Assembly: GCF_900099925.1 (NCBI RefSeq)
Contig: NZ_FNDE01000014.1
Location: 1 to 64,000, forward strand
DNA: 64,000 nt
Direction of reading: 5' to 3'
DNA from: Aneurinibacillus thermoaerophilus
Lineage (GTDB): Bacteria; Bacillota; Bacilli; Aneurinibacillales; Aneurinibacillaceae
Notes under the pieces: model-generated
Seen by the model: only the letters and a program-made list of their open reading frames with translations
The model's database searches: none
Told to the model about the DNA's origin: nothing
Shown: piece by piece, positions 53,336 through 62,824 of the stretch
Layout of the letters: every line of letters starts with the position of its first letter
Position numbering within the stretch: position 1 is the stretch's first letter
Made by a program: the position numbers and the translations under genes

Positions 53336-54016
53336 TTAATCGCGGTTTCCAAAAATGCGCAGAAGATAAAGGAAAAGATTAAGAAAGTCAAGGTATAGTA
53401 TCAGCGCGCCGATAATTGCCTCTTTTGTTTCCTCTTCCGTATCTTCGTTTCCGATTATGTTCGTTTCTTTAATCTTTTGCATATCATAGGCTGTTAGCCC
53501 AGAGAAAATAACGACTCCAGCGTATGTCGTAATCCAGTATAGGCTGCTGCTTTGGAGAAAGAAATTGACCAGCGTGGCGAGAATAAGTCCGATAAGAGCC
53601 ATGAAAAGAATAGAGCCCATACGGGACAAGTCCCGTTTGGTTACGTATCCGTATAGAGCAAGCGCGCCGAACATGCCTGCTGTTACAAGAAACGTTAGTA
53701 CGATGGAAGTAGACGTATAAAGCGCGAACAATAGCGAAAACGTGATGCCGTTCAATGCGGCATAAATGAAGAATAGGAGCATAGCGCTGGTGGCGGACAA
53801 TTTTTGCACACGCGCCGATAAGTAAAAAACAAGAATAAGCTCCGCAATAAGAATAATGAAAAAGGCGTATGGATGTGCGCTGAAATAAGCGAGTACGTTT
53901 TCATTTCCGCTTAACAGATAGGCGACAAGCGCAGTCATCAACAAACCGGCAAACATCCAGGAAAATACTCGTTGTATATACCGCCGCTGTTCCGCGGCAA
54001 CCGTTGCAAGATTCAA
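53336..54016 (-). CDS. Bax-inhibitor-1-like membrane protein
   Basis: The 226-residue protein has seven predicted membrane segments and the BI-1/YetJ features: RVFSWMFAGLLMTALVAYLL, NGITFSLLFALYTSTSIV, the acidic pair in FSGLTAYDMQKIKE, and a final LDFLNLFLYLLRIFGNRD. These are pH-sensitive calcium-leak channels in bacteria. AAGGAGG precedes the ATG. It follows sodA by a terminator and is separately transcribed. Confidence 0.92.
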   Translation of the reverse strand: MNLATVAAEQRRYIQRVFSWMFAGLLMTALVAYLLSGNENVLAYFSAHPYAFFIILIAELILVFYLSARVQKLSATSAMLLFFIYAALNGITFSLLFALYTSTSIVLTFLVTAGMFGALALYGYVTKRDLSRMGSILFMALIGLILATLVNFFLQSSSLYWITTYAGVVIFSGLTAYDMQKIKETNIIGNEDTEEETKEAIIGALILYLDFLNLFLYLLRIFGNRD

Positions 54017-54087
54017 TGTTTTTGCCTCCTTTGTTTTTTTATTTTTAGTCTTTCCTTATTTTACGTTAATTTTGTGCTGTCGGTTGC

Positions 54088-54130
54088 AAAAAAAAAACAG
54101 ACCGAATTCCGGAAAGGAAAGACGGTCTGT
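54088..54130 (-). terminator. Terminator of sodA
   Basis: On the minus strand ACAGACCG pairs with CGGTCTGT, followed by ten T. Confidence 0.92.
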
Positions 54131-54147
54131 TGGTGTATGACGCATCA

Positions 54148-54759
54148 TTATTTCGCGTCGTTGTAGCGTTTGCTTACTTCGTCCCAGTTTACAACGTTCC
54201 ACCAAGCGGAAATGTAATCCGGACGCTTGTTTTGGTACTTCAGATAGTAAGCGTGTTCCCATACATCCAAGCCAAGGATTGGAGTTTTGCCTTCCATCAG
54301 CGGATTGTCTTGGTTTGGTGTGCTCGTGATAGCTAGTTTCCCGTTGTCTACAATTAACCAAGCCCAACCGCTTCCGAAACGGCCAGCCGCCGCTTTTGCG
54401 AATTCTTCTTTCATTTTTTCGAAGCTTCCGAAAGCCTCGTTGATAGCGTTAGCCAGTTCACCAGTCGGTTCGCCGCCACCGTTCGGGCTCATGATTGCCC
54501 AGAACAGGCTATGGTTATAGTGACCGCCGCCATTGTTGCGAACGGCTGTGCGGATGCTTTCTGGTACGTTGCCAATGTTGCGCATTAAATCTTCAATGCT
54601 TTTGTTTGCTAATTCTGTATGTCCTTCGAGTGCTGCATTCAGATTGTTCACGTATGTTGCATGGTGTCTATCGTGGTGAATTTCCATCGTTTGCGCGTCA
54701 ATATGAGGTTCAAGTGCATCAAATGGGTAAGGTAGAGCTGGTAATTCAAATTTTGCCAT
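54148..54759 (-). CDS. sodA: Manganese superoxide dismutase
   Basis: The 203-residue enzyme has all metal ligands: His in [12 protein letters not shown] and in [10 protein letters not shown], Asp and His in [11 protein letters not shown]. It matches the Mn/Fe superoxide dismutase family, most like MnSOD ([26 protein letters not shown]). It converts superoxide to peroxide in the cytoplasm. The ATG at 54759 follows AAAGGAGGAG. It ends at a strong terminator. Confidence 0.97.
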   Translation of the reverse strand: MAKFELPALPYPFDALEPHIDAQTMEIHHDRHHATYVNNLNAALEGHTELANKSIEDLMRNIGNVPESIRTAVRNNGGGHYNHSLFWAIMSPNGGGEPTGELANAINEAFGSFEKMKEEFAKAAAGRFGSGWAWLIVDNGKLAITSTPNQDNPLMEGKTPILGLDVWEHAYYLKYQNKRPDYISAWWNVVNWDEVSKRYNDAK

Positions 54760-54809
54760 AATATAACTCCTCCTTTTATGGTTGTATACGGATATGTTTC
54801 CAAAATTCA

Positions 54810-55016
54810 TTATATCGTACTTAGATTATAATTCAATACAAAACAGATAAAAATGTATAATAAATATAAGATTGTGTTTTTCTTGCCCTTGCGTTTAGTC
54901 ATAAATAATGCGTGAACTATGATCCCACGCGCCATGGTCGCCTGATATATCGCCCCGACGTTCAATTTAGAAATAGACATATCGCTTAGCTCATCCAGCT
55001 TGCGTCCTACATACAT
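54810..55016 (-). CDS. Possible small protein upstream of sodA
   Basis: A frame of 68 codons starts at ATG 55016 after GGGGGGAAGAA. It ends in a hydrophobic stretch ([16 protein letters not shown]) after a polar part ([20 protein letters not shown]). Codon use is fairly gene-like in the first part. No family recognised and the tail lies in the likely sodA promoter region, so I keep this as tentative. Confidence 0.3.
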   Translation of the reverse strand: MYVGRKLDELSDMSISKLNVGAIYQATMARGIIVHALFMTKRKGKKNTILYLLYIFICFVLNYNLSTI

Positions 55017-55220
55017 TTCTTCCCCCCCGACTGGCGGCATTTTGTATCGTACAGCCGCAGTTTTTGGTCTCTCTTACTTTTACCGCAATGGCTTTTTTTT
55101 AAACACAGCCTGAATATTGAACGAAAATTGTAAGAATTAAGGAATATAAAAGGGTTTTCTTAAAAAAAAAATGAATATATTTTTAGTATAAATAAAATGA
55201 TTGGGGAAGGGGCAATGTGT

Positions 55221-55511
55221 ATGTATCCTTTTGAAGAAGTATTAGCATGGGAAGCAGAAATGAATGACAGTCTCTATCAAGAGAGAAAAATCCTTGCCGC
55301 TTATCAATGGATGAAAATGGATTTGAATGATCGCCGGGCCGCTCTTCTTCAGGAAAATACGATCGATGGGATTGCCCTTGACCAGCTAGATCAGGCACTT
55401 CTCCATGTCGAAGAATTAATTATGGAACGATATATCATCATTGATGAGAAAGAAAAAGCTGTCGAGCGCATGTATCAGCAATGGCAGCATATACTGCAAA
55501 ATATGCAATAA
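55221..55511 (+). CDS. Small acidic coiled-coil protein of unknown function
   Basis: The 96-residue protein (MYPFEEVLAWEAEMNDSLYQ, in part) is helical and acidic, with regular leucines through DQLDQALLHVEELIMERYI. The ATG at 55221 is chosen because GGGGAAGGGG lies 8 bases upstream. It ends at a terminator with a long T-run. Function unknown. Confidence 0.65.
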   Translation: MYPFEEVLAWEAEMNDSLYQERKILAAYQWMKMDLNDRRAALLQENTIDGIALDQLDQALLHVEELIMERYIIIDEKEKAVERMYQQWQHILQNMQ

Positions 55512-55522
55512 AATCTCTGCTT

Positions 55523-55552
55523 CCCGCTTGTCTACGGCGGGTTTTCTTTTTT
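55523..55552 (+). terminator. Intrinsic terminator
   Basis: CCCGC pairs with GCGGG, followed by a T-rich run of eleven bases. Confidence 0.8.
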
Positions 55553-55638
55553 GTATGCTTTTTCTATAGTGATAATAGCGACATTTATCAATAGGTGGTG
55601 TAAAATAAAAGAAGATGAAAAGCAGGGAGGACGTTGGT

Positions 55639-56067
55639 GTGCTAATACGGTCGTTTCGTTTAGGAGATTACGCACATATTACTCGCATTTGGGAAGAAAC
55701 TGGATTGGAGCGAACAGAAACCGAAACGTTAGATGCACTGGCAAAGCAGCTGGCTTGGGATAGTGAATTAGTAATGGTTGCTGAATATGAAGGAGAAGTA
55801 GCCGGGGTAATTGTAGGAACCATTGACGGAACGAGAGGATATTTCTACAGATTAGCTGTCAATCCAGCGCTACAAGGACACGGTATTGGGCGCAAGCTGG
55901 TCGAGGCGCTGGAAAAAAGATTTAAAGAAAGAGGCGTAACACGAGTATTTATTATGGTAAATCAGGATAATAAGAAAGTCCTTCCTTTTTACAGTTCGCT
56001 TGGGTATGAAGTGAAGGAATACATTACTTTATCGAAAAAATTGACGCCCAACAAAGATTCTGAATAA
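55639..56067 (+). CDS. GNAT-family N-acetyltransferase (YpeA-like)
   Basis: The 142-residue protein has the GNAT motif A YFYRLAVNPALQGHGIGRKLV (in part) and motif B FIMVNQDNKKVLPFYSSLGYE, the layout of RimI/YpeA-type acetyltransferases. The GTG at 55639 follows GGGAGG at 8 bases. Substrate unknown. Followed by the NtdP gene after 87 bases. Confidence 0.88.
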   Translation: MLIRSFRLGDYAHITRIWEETGLERTETETLDALAKQLAWDSELVMVAEYEGEVAGVIVGTIDGTRGYFYRLAVNPALQGHGIGRKLVEALEKRFKERGVTRVFIMVNQDNKKVLPFYSSLGYEVKEYITLSKKLTPNKDSE

Positions 56068-56154
56068 GGGCGTTTGCTTCTTTCGCGCCGAAAATGGGAA
56101 AAATGTACGTGAAGGAGCGTTCGTATAGATTACAAGAAAAGGAAGGAGAGCGTG

Positions 56155-56679
56155 ATGACGTCACCCGGAATCCCCATTCGCATCGAAAGCTATAAGCATG
56201 ACCGGTCGTTTCACCGTTCGTGGGATAAAACGTTACTGCTTCACTTAAGCGATGCGGTTTTAATCGGCGGAAACGATAATGTCCGAGTCACCGAGTCGGA
56301 CGGGCGGGAATGGCGGACGCGCGAACCGGCGATATGTACGTTTGGTCGCGGACAGTGGTTTAATACAATCGCAATGATTCGGACAGATGGCATTTATTAC
56401 TACTGTAATATTGGTTCGCCTTTTTCTTTACGCAATGATTTGCTGACGTACATAGACTATGATCTTGATGTGAAAGTTTATCCGGATATGACATATACAA
56501 TTCTGGATAAAGAGGAGTTCGCGCTTCATAGCCGACGTATGCAGTATCCCCAGGATGTGGTTGACATGGTATATAAGGGCGTCCAAGAGGTTGTAACATG
56601 GATTCAAGAACGCCGAGGCCCTTTTCATCCCGGTTTTGTAGAACGCTGGTATGAACGGTATCTACATTTAAAAAATTAA
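56155..56679 (+). CDS. ygaC: Nucleoside tri- and diphosphatase (DUF402/YgaC family)
   Basis: The 174-residue protein has the DUF402 core: YKHDRSFHRSWDKTLLLH, then a WFNTIAMIRTDGIYYYCNIGSPF stretch (in part), then YIDYDLDVKVYPD and RRGPFHPGF. Members hydrolyse nucleoside tri- and diphosphates. The ATG at 56155 is preferred over a GTG at 56152. The gene is followed by ygaD as in B. subtilis, which supports the name. Confidence 0.92.
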   Translation: MTSPGIPIRIESYKHDRSFHRSWDKTLLLHLSDAVLIGGNDNVRVTESDGREWRTREPAICTFGRGQWFNTIAMIRTDGIYYYCNIGSPFSLRNDLLTYIDYDLDVKVYPDMTYTILDKEEFALHSRRMQYPQDVVDMVYKGVQEVVTWIQERRGPFHPGFVERWYERYLHLKN

Positions 56680-56682
56680 TGA

Positions 56683-56713
56683 AACTCCTTTTCGCACCGA
56701 AAGGGAGTTTTTT
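56683..56713 (+). terminator. Terminator between ygaC and ygaD
   Basis: AACTCCTTTT pairs with AAAGGGAGTT (one bulge), followed by T-rich sequence. Some transcripts may read through, as the next gene is close. Confidence 0.75.
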
Positions 56714-56743
56714 ATTCGGCAGTTATAGAAAGGGGATGATGAG

Positions 56744-58510
56744 TTGGGCAGTATAAGAAGATATGTTCGGTTTGTCAAGCCTTACTGGAAGCGCATTGTA
56801 ATTACGATCGTTGTAGGGATTTTGAAATTCGGCATTCCGTTGATTATGCCGCTGTTGCTAAAGTATGTAGTGGACGATATTTTGCTTTCGCAGGCAGCGC
56901 CCGACGATAAAATGAAAAACCTATTCTATGTTATGGTGACTGTCTTTTTTATTTTTACGGTGCTGCGCTGGCCGATCGAATACTGGCGGCAATATTTGGC
57001 ACAGTCGGTTTCCAATACCGTATTGTACGACATTCGAAACCGGGCATTTGATCATATCCAGAAACTATCTTTGCGCTATTTTCACAATCATCGCGCCGGT
57101 GAGGTCATTTCCCGGGTGATTAATGATGTGGAGCAGACTAAAAGCTTTATCGATACCGGCTTGATGAATATTTGGCTTGATCTTGTAACACTGCTTATTG
57201 CCTTGGGGATCATGTTTTCCATGGATGGATGGCTTACACTTGTCGCCATTTGTATGTTTCCGCTATACGGCTTTTCGGTCAAATATTTTTATTCTCGTTT
57301 GCGCCATCTAACCCGGGTGCGTTCACAGGCGCTGGCGACGTTGCAGGCCCATTTGCACGAACGTGTGCAGGGCATTCCGGTGATTAAAAGTTTTACTCTT
57401 GAAGATCATGAACAGAAGCAATTTGATAAACGAAACAGAAATTTTCTGGCGAAAGCTTTAGAGCATACTAGCTGGAATGCGAAAACGTTTGCCGTAGTTA
57501 ATACGGTGACGGATATTGCACCGCTGCTTGTCATTATGGTAGCGGGTTATCGGGTGATCCAGGGCGAACTGACCGTCGGAGCGCTGGTCGCATTTTATGC
57601 GTATCTTGATCGTCTGTACGCGCCATTGCGCCGTCTGGTAAATTCTTCAACAACGCTTACCCAAGCGTTCGCTTCTATGGATCGGGTATTTGAGTTTATG
57701 GATGAAAAATATGATGTGACCGATAGCCCGGGCGCACACAAATTGCCGCCTGTGGAGGGAAGGGTTACATTTGAAAATGTGTACTTTCGCTACGCAGAAG
57801 ACGGGGAGGATGTGCTTAAGGGGATTAATCTTACAGTCGAGCCCGGTGAAACGGTCGCGTTTGTCGGGGCAAGTGGCGGCGGAAAGTCATCATTAATTAG
57901 CCTCATTCCGCGTTTTTACGATGTCAGGGAAGGGAGCGTGCGCGTTGACGGTTATGATGTGCGCGATGTGACAATGAGAAGTTTGCGCAGCCAGATAGGA
58001 GTCGTGTTACAGGATAATATTTTATTTAGCGATTCGATTCGAGAAAATATTTTGATGGGCAATCCGGAAGCGACAGAAAAAGAAATGGTCGAAGCGGCGA
58101 AGGCGGCCAACGCCCATGATTTTATCATAGAATTACCAAATGGATATGATACAGAAATCGGCGAGCGTGGCGTGAAGTTATCGGGCGGACAGAAACAACG
58201 GATTGCTATCGCGCGCGTGTTTTTGAAAAATCCGCGGATTCTTATTTTTGACGAGGCGACTTCGGCGCTTGATTTGGAATCTGAGCATTTAATCCAGCAG
58301 TCGCTGGAACGGCTCGCGCATAATCGGACAACATTTATTGTCGCGCATCGTTTGTCGACCATTACGCATGCAGACAAAATTGTTCTGATTGAAGATGGAC
58401 AGATTAAAGAAGAAGGTACACATCAGGAGTTGATGAACAAACAGGGGGCGTATTATAAGCTTTTTACTGTTCAAAACCTGGACGGAGTGGAAGCGGCAAG
58501 CGGAAAATAA
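56744..58510 (+). CDS. ygaD: ABC exporter with fused membrane and ATPase domains (YgaD-like)
   Basis: The 588-residue half-transporter has six membrane segments (about 15-310) and an ATPase domain with Walker [10 protein letters not shown], the Q loop [18 protein letters not shown], signature [13 protein letters not shown], Walker [13 protein letters not shown] and switch H in [10 protein letters not shown]. It works as a homodimer exporting drugs or lipids. It starts at a TTG after AAAGGGGATG. Position after ygaC matches YgaD of B. subtilis. Confidence 0.93.
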   Translation: MGSIRRYVRFVKPYWKRIVITIVVGILKFGIPLIMPLLLKYVVDDILLSQAAPDDKMKNLFYVMVTVFFIFTVLRWPIEYWRQYLAQSVSNTVLYDIRNRAFDHIQKLSLRYFHNHRAGEVISRVINDVEQTKSFIDTGLMNIWLDLVTLLIALGIMFSMDGWLTLVAICMFPLYGFSVKYFYSRLRHLTRVRSQALATLQAHLHERVQGIPVIKSFTLEDHEQKQFDKRNRNFLAKALEHTSWNAKTFAVVNTVTDIAPLLVIMVAGYRVIQGELTVGALVAFYAYLDRLYAPLRRLVNSSTTLTQAFASMDRVFEFMDEKYDVTDSPGAHKLPPVEGRVTFENVYFRYAEDGEDVLKGINLTVEPGETVAFVGASGGGKSSLISLIPRFYDVREGSVRVDGYDVRDVTMRSLRSQIGVVLQDNILFSDSIRENILMGNPEATEKEMVEAAKAANAHDFIIELPNGYDTEIGERGVKLSGGQKQRIAIARVFLKNPRILIFDEATSALDLESEHLIQQSLERLAHNRTTFIVAHRLSTITHADKIVLIEDGQIKEEGTHQELMNKQGAYYKLFTVQNLDGVEAASGK

Positions 58511-58528
58511 GTAGAAATTGCCCCATCT

Positions 58529-58552
58529 GATATATCGACATCCCGGTGTGGC
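58529..58552. repeat. Direct repeat, left copy around a quinone reductase gene
   Basis: TGATATATCGACATCCCGGTGTGG here resembles TGATATATTGACATTCTTCCGTGG at 59250-59273, same orientation; the first fifteen bases differ at one site. The gene at 58656-59252 lies between. It could mark an IS605-type insertion or be a chance. Confidence 0.4.
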
Positions 58553-58655
58553 TGGCAGAAAGAGTGAAGGAGATACTTTTACATGTATCCATTAAAATGA
58601 TAAATGAACTTATGAAAAGTTATTTTGAATATGATCAAAAGGAAGGAGATTTTTC

Positions 58656-59252
58656 ATGAAAGCATTACTTTTGTTTGCGCATCCAAACAATCAAGATAGC
58701 TTTAACTCAGCGATTCGGGATGAAGTTCAGAAAGCCCTGGAATCGAAAGGAGTGGAAACTCGCATCCGGGATTTATACGCGGCGAATTTCCAGCCTGTCT
58801 TGACAACTGATGAGATGGCTTTATGGGAGAGAGGGGAAGTGCCTGAAGACATTGTTGAAGAACAGAAGCATATTAAGTGGGCTGACCTCTTGGTTATCAT
58901 CTATCCGGTTTGGTGGGCAGGGCCTCCGGCTATATTGAAGGGATATTATGACCGCGTGTTAACGAGCGGATTTGCTTACCAGTACACAGAAAATGGGCAT
59001 GAAAAATTGCTAGGCGCCAAAAAAGCCCTGGTCATCGAAACGGCATCCGCTACAAAAGAATCGCTGCAAAAACGCTCTTTGGATAGTGCATTTAAAGCCG
59101 CTGTAGATGTCGGGATTCTTGATTATTGCGGTATTCAAGTAATGGAACATCTGATCTTAGATAATATTCATCATGTATCTGATGATGAACGTAAACAAAT
59201 GCTGGCCCGTATTAAAGAAACAGTGTCTAAACTCTATATAAATCATAATTGA
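58656..59252 (+). CDS. NAD(P)H dehydrogenase (quinone), flavodoxin fold
   Basis: The 198-residue protein has the flavodoxin-like fold of KefF/NQO-type reductases: MKALLLFAHPNNQDSFNSAI at the N-terminus, WADLLVIIYPVWWAGPPAIL (in part) and GYYDRVLTSGFAYQYT. It transfers two electrons from NAD(P)H to quinones via FAD or FMN. GGAAGGAG precedes the ATG. It is flanked by an imperfect direct repeat and ends at a terminator. Confidence 0.9.
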   Translation: MKALLLFAHPNNQDSFNSAIRDEVQKALESKGVETRIRDLYAANFQPVLTTDEMALWERGEVPEDIVEEQKHIKWADLLVIIYPVWWAGPPAILKGYYDRVLTSGFAYQYTENGHEKLLGAKKALVIETASATKESLQKRSLDSAFKAAVDVGILDYCGIQVMEHLILDNIHHVSDDERKQMLARIKETVSKLYINHN

Positions 59253-59286
59253 TATATTGACATTCTTCCGTGGTTTGAGGGAAGAA

Positions 59287-59306
59287 GAAGGGGATGCCCC
59301 TTTTTT
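59287..59306 (+). terminator. Terminator of the quinone reductase gene
   Basis: GGGG (59290-59293) pairs with CCCC (59297-59300) with flanking AA/TT, followed by six T. A weaker hairpin (TTCTTCC with GGAAGAA) lies just before. Confidence 0.75.
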
Positions 59307-59349
59307 CCATGCAAGTATCTTGGTCATCTCCCTTATCCAATAGATAATG

Positions 59350-59398
59350 AACCTCCCCCACCTACGCCGGAGGCGTGGAGGAAGGGGACTTCTCGCGT
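59350..59398. mobile_element. IS200/IS605-type end remnant (tentative)
   Basis: CCTCCCCCACCTACGCC, GGAGGCGTGG and GGGGACTTCTCGCG form an imperfect subterminal hairpin followed by a sequence like those at right ends of IS605-family elements. No transposase or tnpB lies next to it. Recognition is by resemblance only. Confidence 0.4.
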
Positions 59399-59578
59399 GT
59401 TATGTTAAAAAATTTCTTTACAAAAGGTTTAACCAAAAACCCATTAAGTTAATGATGGTGTTGTAAAACTAATAATCGCTGAATGGTAAAGGTTAAATTT
59501 AATAATGAAGTTTTGCAACACCCTCTACGTGGAAAAAGGACGAGCGGCAACAAACGCTAGCATACGAGTATAAAAGAA

Positions 59579-60115
59579 TTAATTTGCTGGTACTTCGTTT
59601 TCTTCATAAATCGCTTCCCATCCGGCCGGAGTCACAAAAATACGGATGCATTTGATTTTCCGGTCCTCGCAAAGCGTAAACCAGTGGCGGGTGTATGCGG
59701 GAACGGAAATTAAATCGCCCGGTTCCATAACTATGTCGAAGTAACGTCCGTCTTTGCCTTTCAGCGTGAAAATGCCGTGTCCGTCAACGCAGAAGCGGAC
59801 TTCGTCATCCGTGTGATGGTGTTCTTCTTTAAATTTGTCGAGCAGCGCATCCAGATTTGGTGTCGCGTCGGACAGAACAACAATGTCTTCCGTTTTATAG
59901 CCGCGGCGTGCGCTTAAATCATCAATTTCCGCGCGGAATGCTTCGATAATTTGCTGTTTTTCTTCAGCGGTAAGCGAGTAGTTTTTCTTCAAATTCTCAT
60001 CCAGACGGTCAACGCTCCACTTTTCGTAAATAACATCCTGTGTACTCAAAAATTCTTTCACTTCGTTGCCTTTTACGATTTGTTGTTTTGTGTCTAAAAA
60101 TGTGATATAAGCCAT
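59579..60115 (-). CDS. mtnD: Acireductone dioxygenase
   Basis: The 178-residue cupin has the metal ligands His-His in EEHHHTDDEVRF with Glu after, and His in VPAYTRHWFTL. It opens the acireductone of methionine salvage to formate and the keto acid of methionine; the metal (Fe or Ni) decides the product. Last gene of the mtn operon, 43 bases after mtnB. Confidence 0.96.
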   Translation of the reverse strand: MAYITFLDTKQQIVKGNEVKEFLSTQDVIYEKWSVDRLDENLKKNYSLTAEEKQQIIEAFRAEIDDLSARRGYKTEDIVVLSDATPNLDALLDKFKEEHHHTDDEVRFCVDGHGIFTLKGKDGRYFDIVMEPGDLISVPAYTRHWFTLCEDRKIKCIRIFVTPAGWEAIYEENEVPAN

Positions 60116-60158
60116 TATTTTTCCCTCTCTTCCGAATATTCGTTTTATTGTTTGTAAA

Positions 60159-60866
60159 TTATAGCTGACCGGCGGTTCGGTATGTCAGCGGATTGTGCGG
60201 TTGAATAGCATGTTGTTCCGCAAGTTGTACGGCAATATGCTGCACTTGAAGCCATTGCAGATGATAAGCGAACAGAAATTCAAAAGCTTCAAGATGACGT
60301 TTGGCTTCAAAATCATTTTTACCCCATGCGTAAATGCCGTGATTGCGGATAAGCACACCTGGTACCTGCGGATTAAGTACGCGTTCCACTTCTTTGGCCA
60401 GACGCGGAATATTGGCGTAATTTTCTACGATCGGAATTTGAATTTCTGCGCCTTCTTCCCAGATACCCAATCCTTTAATGAGCTCTTGATTGCGCAGCGT
60501 CACGTATCCTTGATTACCGTATAGTTCGGATACGATATTGTTGGGAACGGTATGCACATGGAATACGGCACCTATTTCCGGAATATTGCGATAGATTGCT
60601 GTGTGAATTTGAGTTTCAGCAGACGGCTTCAGAGTTGTTGCTTCATATGGTTTGCTATTTTCGTCCACCACCAGATAATCGTGCGGGGTGCAGACCGTTT
60701 TATCTTTTCCGCTTGCTGTTACCGCAACCAATAACGGGGCGGAACTGATTTTGATAGACAGGTTGCCGCTTGTGCCAGGGAACCAGCCCCTGGCAGCAAA
60801 CGCGAGCTTTACCTGATCCAACTGTTGAAAGACTTGCTGGCGAATTTCATGAGTGTACGCGCTCAT
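60159..60866 (-). CDS. mtnB: Methylthioribulose-1-phosphate dehydratase
   Basis: The 235-residue protein is a class II aldolase fold: RGWFPGTSGNLSIKI, then LKPSAETQIHTAIYRN, then the metal-binding HVHTVPNN and GVLIRNHGIYAWG. It dehydrates methylthioribulose-1-phosphate. Its ATG overlaps the mtnX stop by four bases, so it is coupled. The operon lacks mtnK and mtnA here. Confidence 0.95.
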   Translation of the reverse strand: MSAYTHEIRQQVFQQLDQVKLAFAARGWFPGTSGNLSIKISSAPLLVAVTASGKDKTVCTPHDYLVVDENSKPYEATTLKPSAETQIHTAIYRNIPEIGAVFHVHTVPNNIVSELYGNQGYVTLRNQELIKGLGIWEEGAEIQIPIVENYANIPRLAKEVERVLNPQVPGVLIRNHGIYAWGKNDFEAKRHLEAFEFLFAYHLQWLQVQHIAVQLAEQHAIQPHNPLTYRTAGQL

Positions 60867-61543
60867 TGTGTAACCTCCGTTCGTCGTATAAGATGATCTA
60901 AAGCCTCGATACAGTCGTGGAATGTGGAAAATGTTTTATATTTAATGCCGAGTTCTTGGCATTTTTCAGCGAGATAAGAGCGGGCGATTACGGTGTCTGT
61001 GATTTTCGCGCCTTCTAGGTCGGTAATGCTATCTCCGATGACAACCTTGAAATATTTTTCGCTTTTATATTTGCGGATGATCGTTGTCTTGCACATTCCG
61101 CAGTCGACGTTGCAGTGTTCGTCACACGGATATGGGTAGATAATCTCTACGTTTTCGCCGGAAAAATTGCTTTTGTTGCAATAAATTGTATCGATTTTTT
61201 TTGCATAAGGTGAAAGAAGCGGTTCGATAAAAAAATCAATACCATTGCTTGTTACCAGTAACTTAATATTTTGTTTATGGCAGTAATCGACGAACTCGCC
61301 GAAGCCGTCACGGATACGCGCGCGGCTTAGCACAAAGTCCGTAATTTCGCGGCGGAGCGAGCTAGGAACGAGTTGAAATAGGGCGTATACTCCGTTGCGC
61401 AAGCTCCGTTTTTTCGCAAAAATGTCGTCTACAATCGGTTTCCACTGCTCTTCAGGGACGAAATGTTGCATAATATTGATGATATTGTCTTTTTCGGTAA
61501 TCGTACCGTCAAAATCGCAAAAAATAACAATTTGCTTCTCCAT
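60863..61543 (-). CDS. mtnX: 2-hydroxy-3-keto-5-methylthiopentenyl-1-phosphate phosphatase
   Basis: The 226-residue HAD phosphatase has motif I FCDFDGTITEKDN (near residue 8), motif II LLVTSNGIDFFIEP and motif III/IV KVVIGDSITDLEGAK. It removes the phosphate to give the acireductone in methionine salvage. The stop of mtnW is one base upstream of its start. Confidence 0.95.
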   Translation of the reverse strand: MEKQIVIFCDFDGTITEKDNIINIMQHFVPEEQWKPIVDDIFAKKRSLRNGVYALFQLVPSSLRREITDFVLSRARIRDGFGEFVDYCHKQNIKLLVTSNGIDFFIEPLLSPYAKKIDTIYCNKSNFSGENVEIIYPYPCDEHCNVDCGMCKTTIIRKYKSEKYFKVVIGDSITDLEGAKITDTVIARSYLAEKCQELGIKYKTFSTFHDCIEALDHLIRRTEVTQ

Positions 61544-61544
61544 A

Positions 61545-62741
61545 TTATGCCCCTCCCCATTTTTCGAGCGCTATGGCAAGCGGCTTGCTTACTTTTGCTC
61601 CCTCGGCGAGCGTTTTGCCTTGCACCACCGTGTTGATGGCAGCGCGGAACGCACGTGCTCCATCGGCCGCGCCACCTGGATGGCCATGTATACCCCCGCC
61701 CGCGTTTACAATTACATCCATGCCGAAGTCATCATACAGTTTGCCGACCAGTCCTGGATGGATGCCGGCGGATGGCACTGGGAAGGAGGATTTATGAACA
61801 TCATTGGATATGCGAGCATGTTCCGCGATTGCTAGCGCTTCGCTTTGCTTTAGTGCCACTGAACCGTACGGCGAAGGATACAAAATCATATCCGCTCCGG
61901 CGAGCCGCATCAGTTTGCCAAGCAGAAGAGGAGACGCGATTCCGTATTCATCTGATGCGTAGAATGCTCCCGCCATTGCCGGATGTGCCATGAGCGGCAC
62001 ATTAATATCCGGGTCAGCCGCCAAGCGATGTAGAATGTCAAAGCCGTAAGGCAATACGTTTAAGAGTAAACAGTTGGCTCCTTTTTCAATCGCGTATTTT
62101 GCTTTGTCCACCAGCTGGTGAACCGGCCCGGTCAGGTTGGCCGCGTACAGCACGGTACGCCCGGACGCTTCAATGATGCGGTTGTAAGCGGTCAGACGGT
62201 TCGCAAGCGGCGCTTTGTCATCCACGAAGAAAATTTCATCGTCTTTTACTAAATCGACACCGCCCTCAACTTGAGCGGCGAATTGCGTTTCCAGTTCGCC
62301 GAGCGGAAGGCCGAGACAAGATTTGAAAATACTCATTAAGAGTGGACGATCATGAACACCTAACAATTCTCGTACACCAGCGATTCCGAATTTCGGTCCG
62401 GGGAATTGCTTCAATAGGGAAGGAGGAAAGTCGATATCAAGCAGTTTAATCTTTCCGTCCATAGATAATTTGCCGAAGACAGTTGTTAGCAGTGCCGGAA
62501 TATCCGGAGTAATATTGCCGACAGGATACCGGATAGAAATGATGCCTTTTTGTAGTCCGTTTCGTTCTTCCATAATTGTTACGTTGCCCGTGGTGCCAAG
62601 ATATGGGGCTAACAATTCCTGGCGGGCAAGCGGCAGGTCGGTCCAACTGCCGACAGTCATGCCAACAGCAATGCTTTCTGCTTTTTTATGTAAATTTTTT
62701 GCTTCGATTAAATAACTGACAGTAATATACTCGCTCATCAT
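61545..62741 (-). CDS. mtnW: 2,3-diketo-5-methylthiopentyl-1-phosphate enolase (RuBisCO-like)
   Basis: The 398-residue protein is a RuBisCO-like enolase: GPKFGIAGVRELLGVHDRP, then GGVDLVKDDEIFF with the lysine that is carbamylated, and AGGGIHGHPGGAADGARAF near the C-terminus. It does not fix carbon dioxide; it enolises the diketo phosphate. It is the first gene of the operon behind the SAM riboswitch, and the ribosome site AAAGGATG precedes the start. Confidence 0.96.
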   Translation of the reverse strand: MMSEYITVSYLIEAKNLHKKAESIAVGMTVGSWTDLPLARQELLAPYLGTTGNVTIMEERNGLQKGIISIRYPVGNITPDIPALLTTVFGKLSMDGKIKLLDIDFPPSLLKQFPGPKFGIAGVRELLGVHDRPLLMSIFKSCLGLPLGELETQFAAQVEGGVDLVKDDEIFFVDDKAPLANRLTAYNRIIEASGRTVLYAANLTGPVHQLVDKAKYAIEKGANCLLLNVLPYGFDILHRLAADPDINVPLMAHPAMAGAFYASDEYGIASPLLLGKLMRLAGADMILYPSPYGSVALKQSEALAIAEHARISNDVHKSSFPVPSAGIHPGLVGKLYDDFGMDVIVNAGGGIHGHPGGAADGARAFRAAINTVVQGKTLAEGAKVSKPLAIALEKWGGA

Positions 62742-62764
62742 TTCTTCATCCTTTCTAAGGAAAA

Positions 62765-62795
62765 CAAAAAGCTCTCTTTCTGAAAGAAAGAGAGC
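62765..62795 (-). terminator. Riboswitch terminator of the mtn operon
   Basis: On the minus strand GCTCTCTTTC (62786-62795) pairs perfectly with GAAAGAGAGC (62771-62780) around TTTCA, followed by TTTTTGTTTT. It lies between the SAM aptamer and mtnW. Confidence 0.92.
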
Positions 62796-62824
62796 GATCC
62801 GTTCATACGAATTACAAACTCACG

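Larger units (their letters stand above)
59253..59578. other. Intergenic region between the reductase and mtnD
   Basis: About 325 bases without a gene. It holds the reductase's terminator at 59287-59306 and a sequence resembling an IS200/IS605-family end near 59350-59398. Nothing else is recognised. Confidence 0.5.

Noticed and set aside
54775-54840. Possible PerR-like box upstream of sodA
   Set aside because: Only one half-site (TTATAAT) fits; the second half does not.
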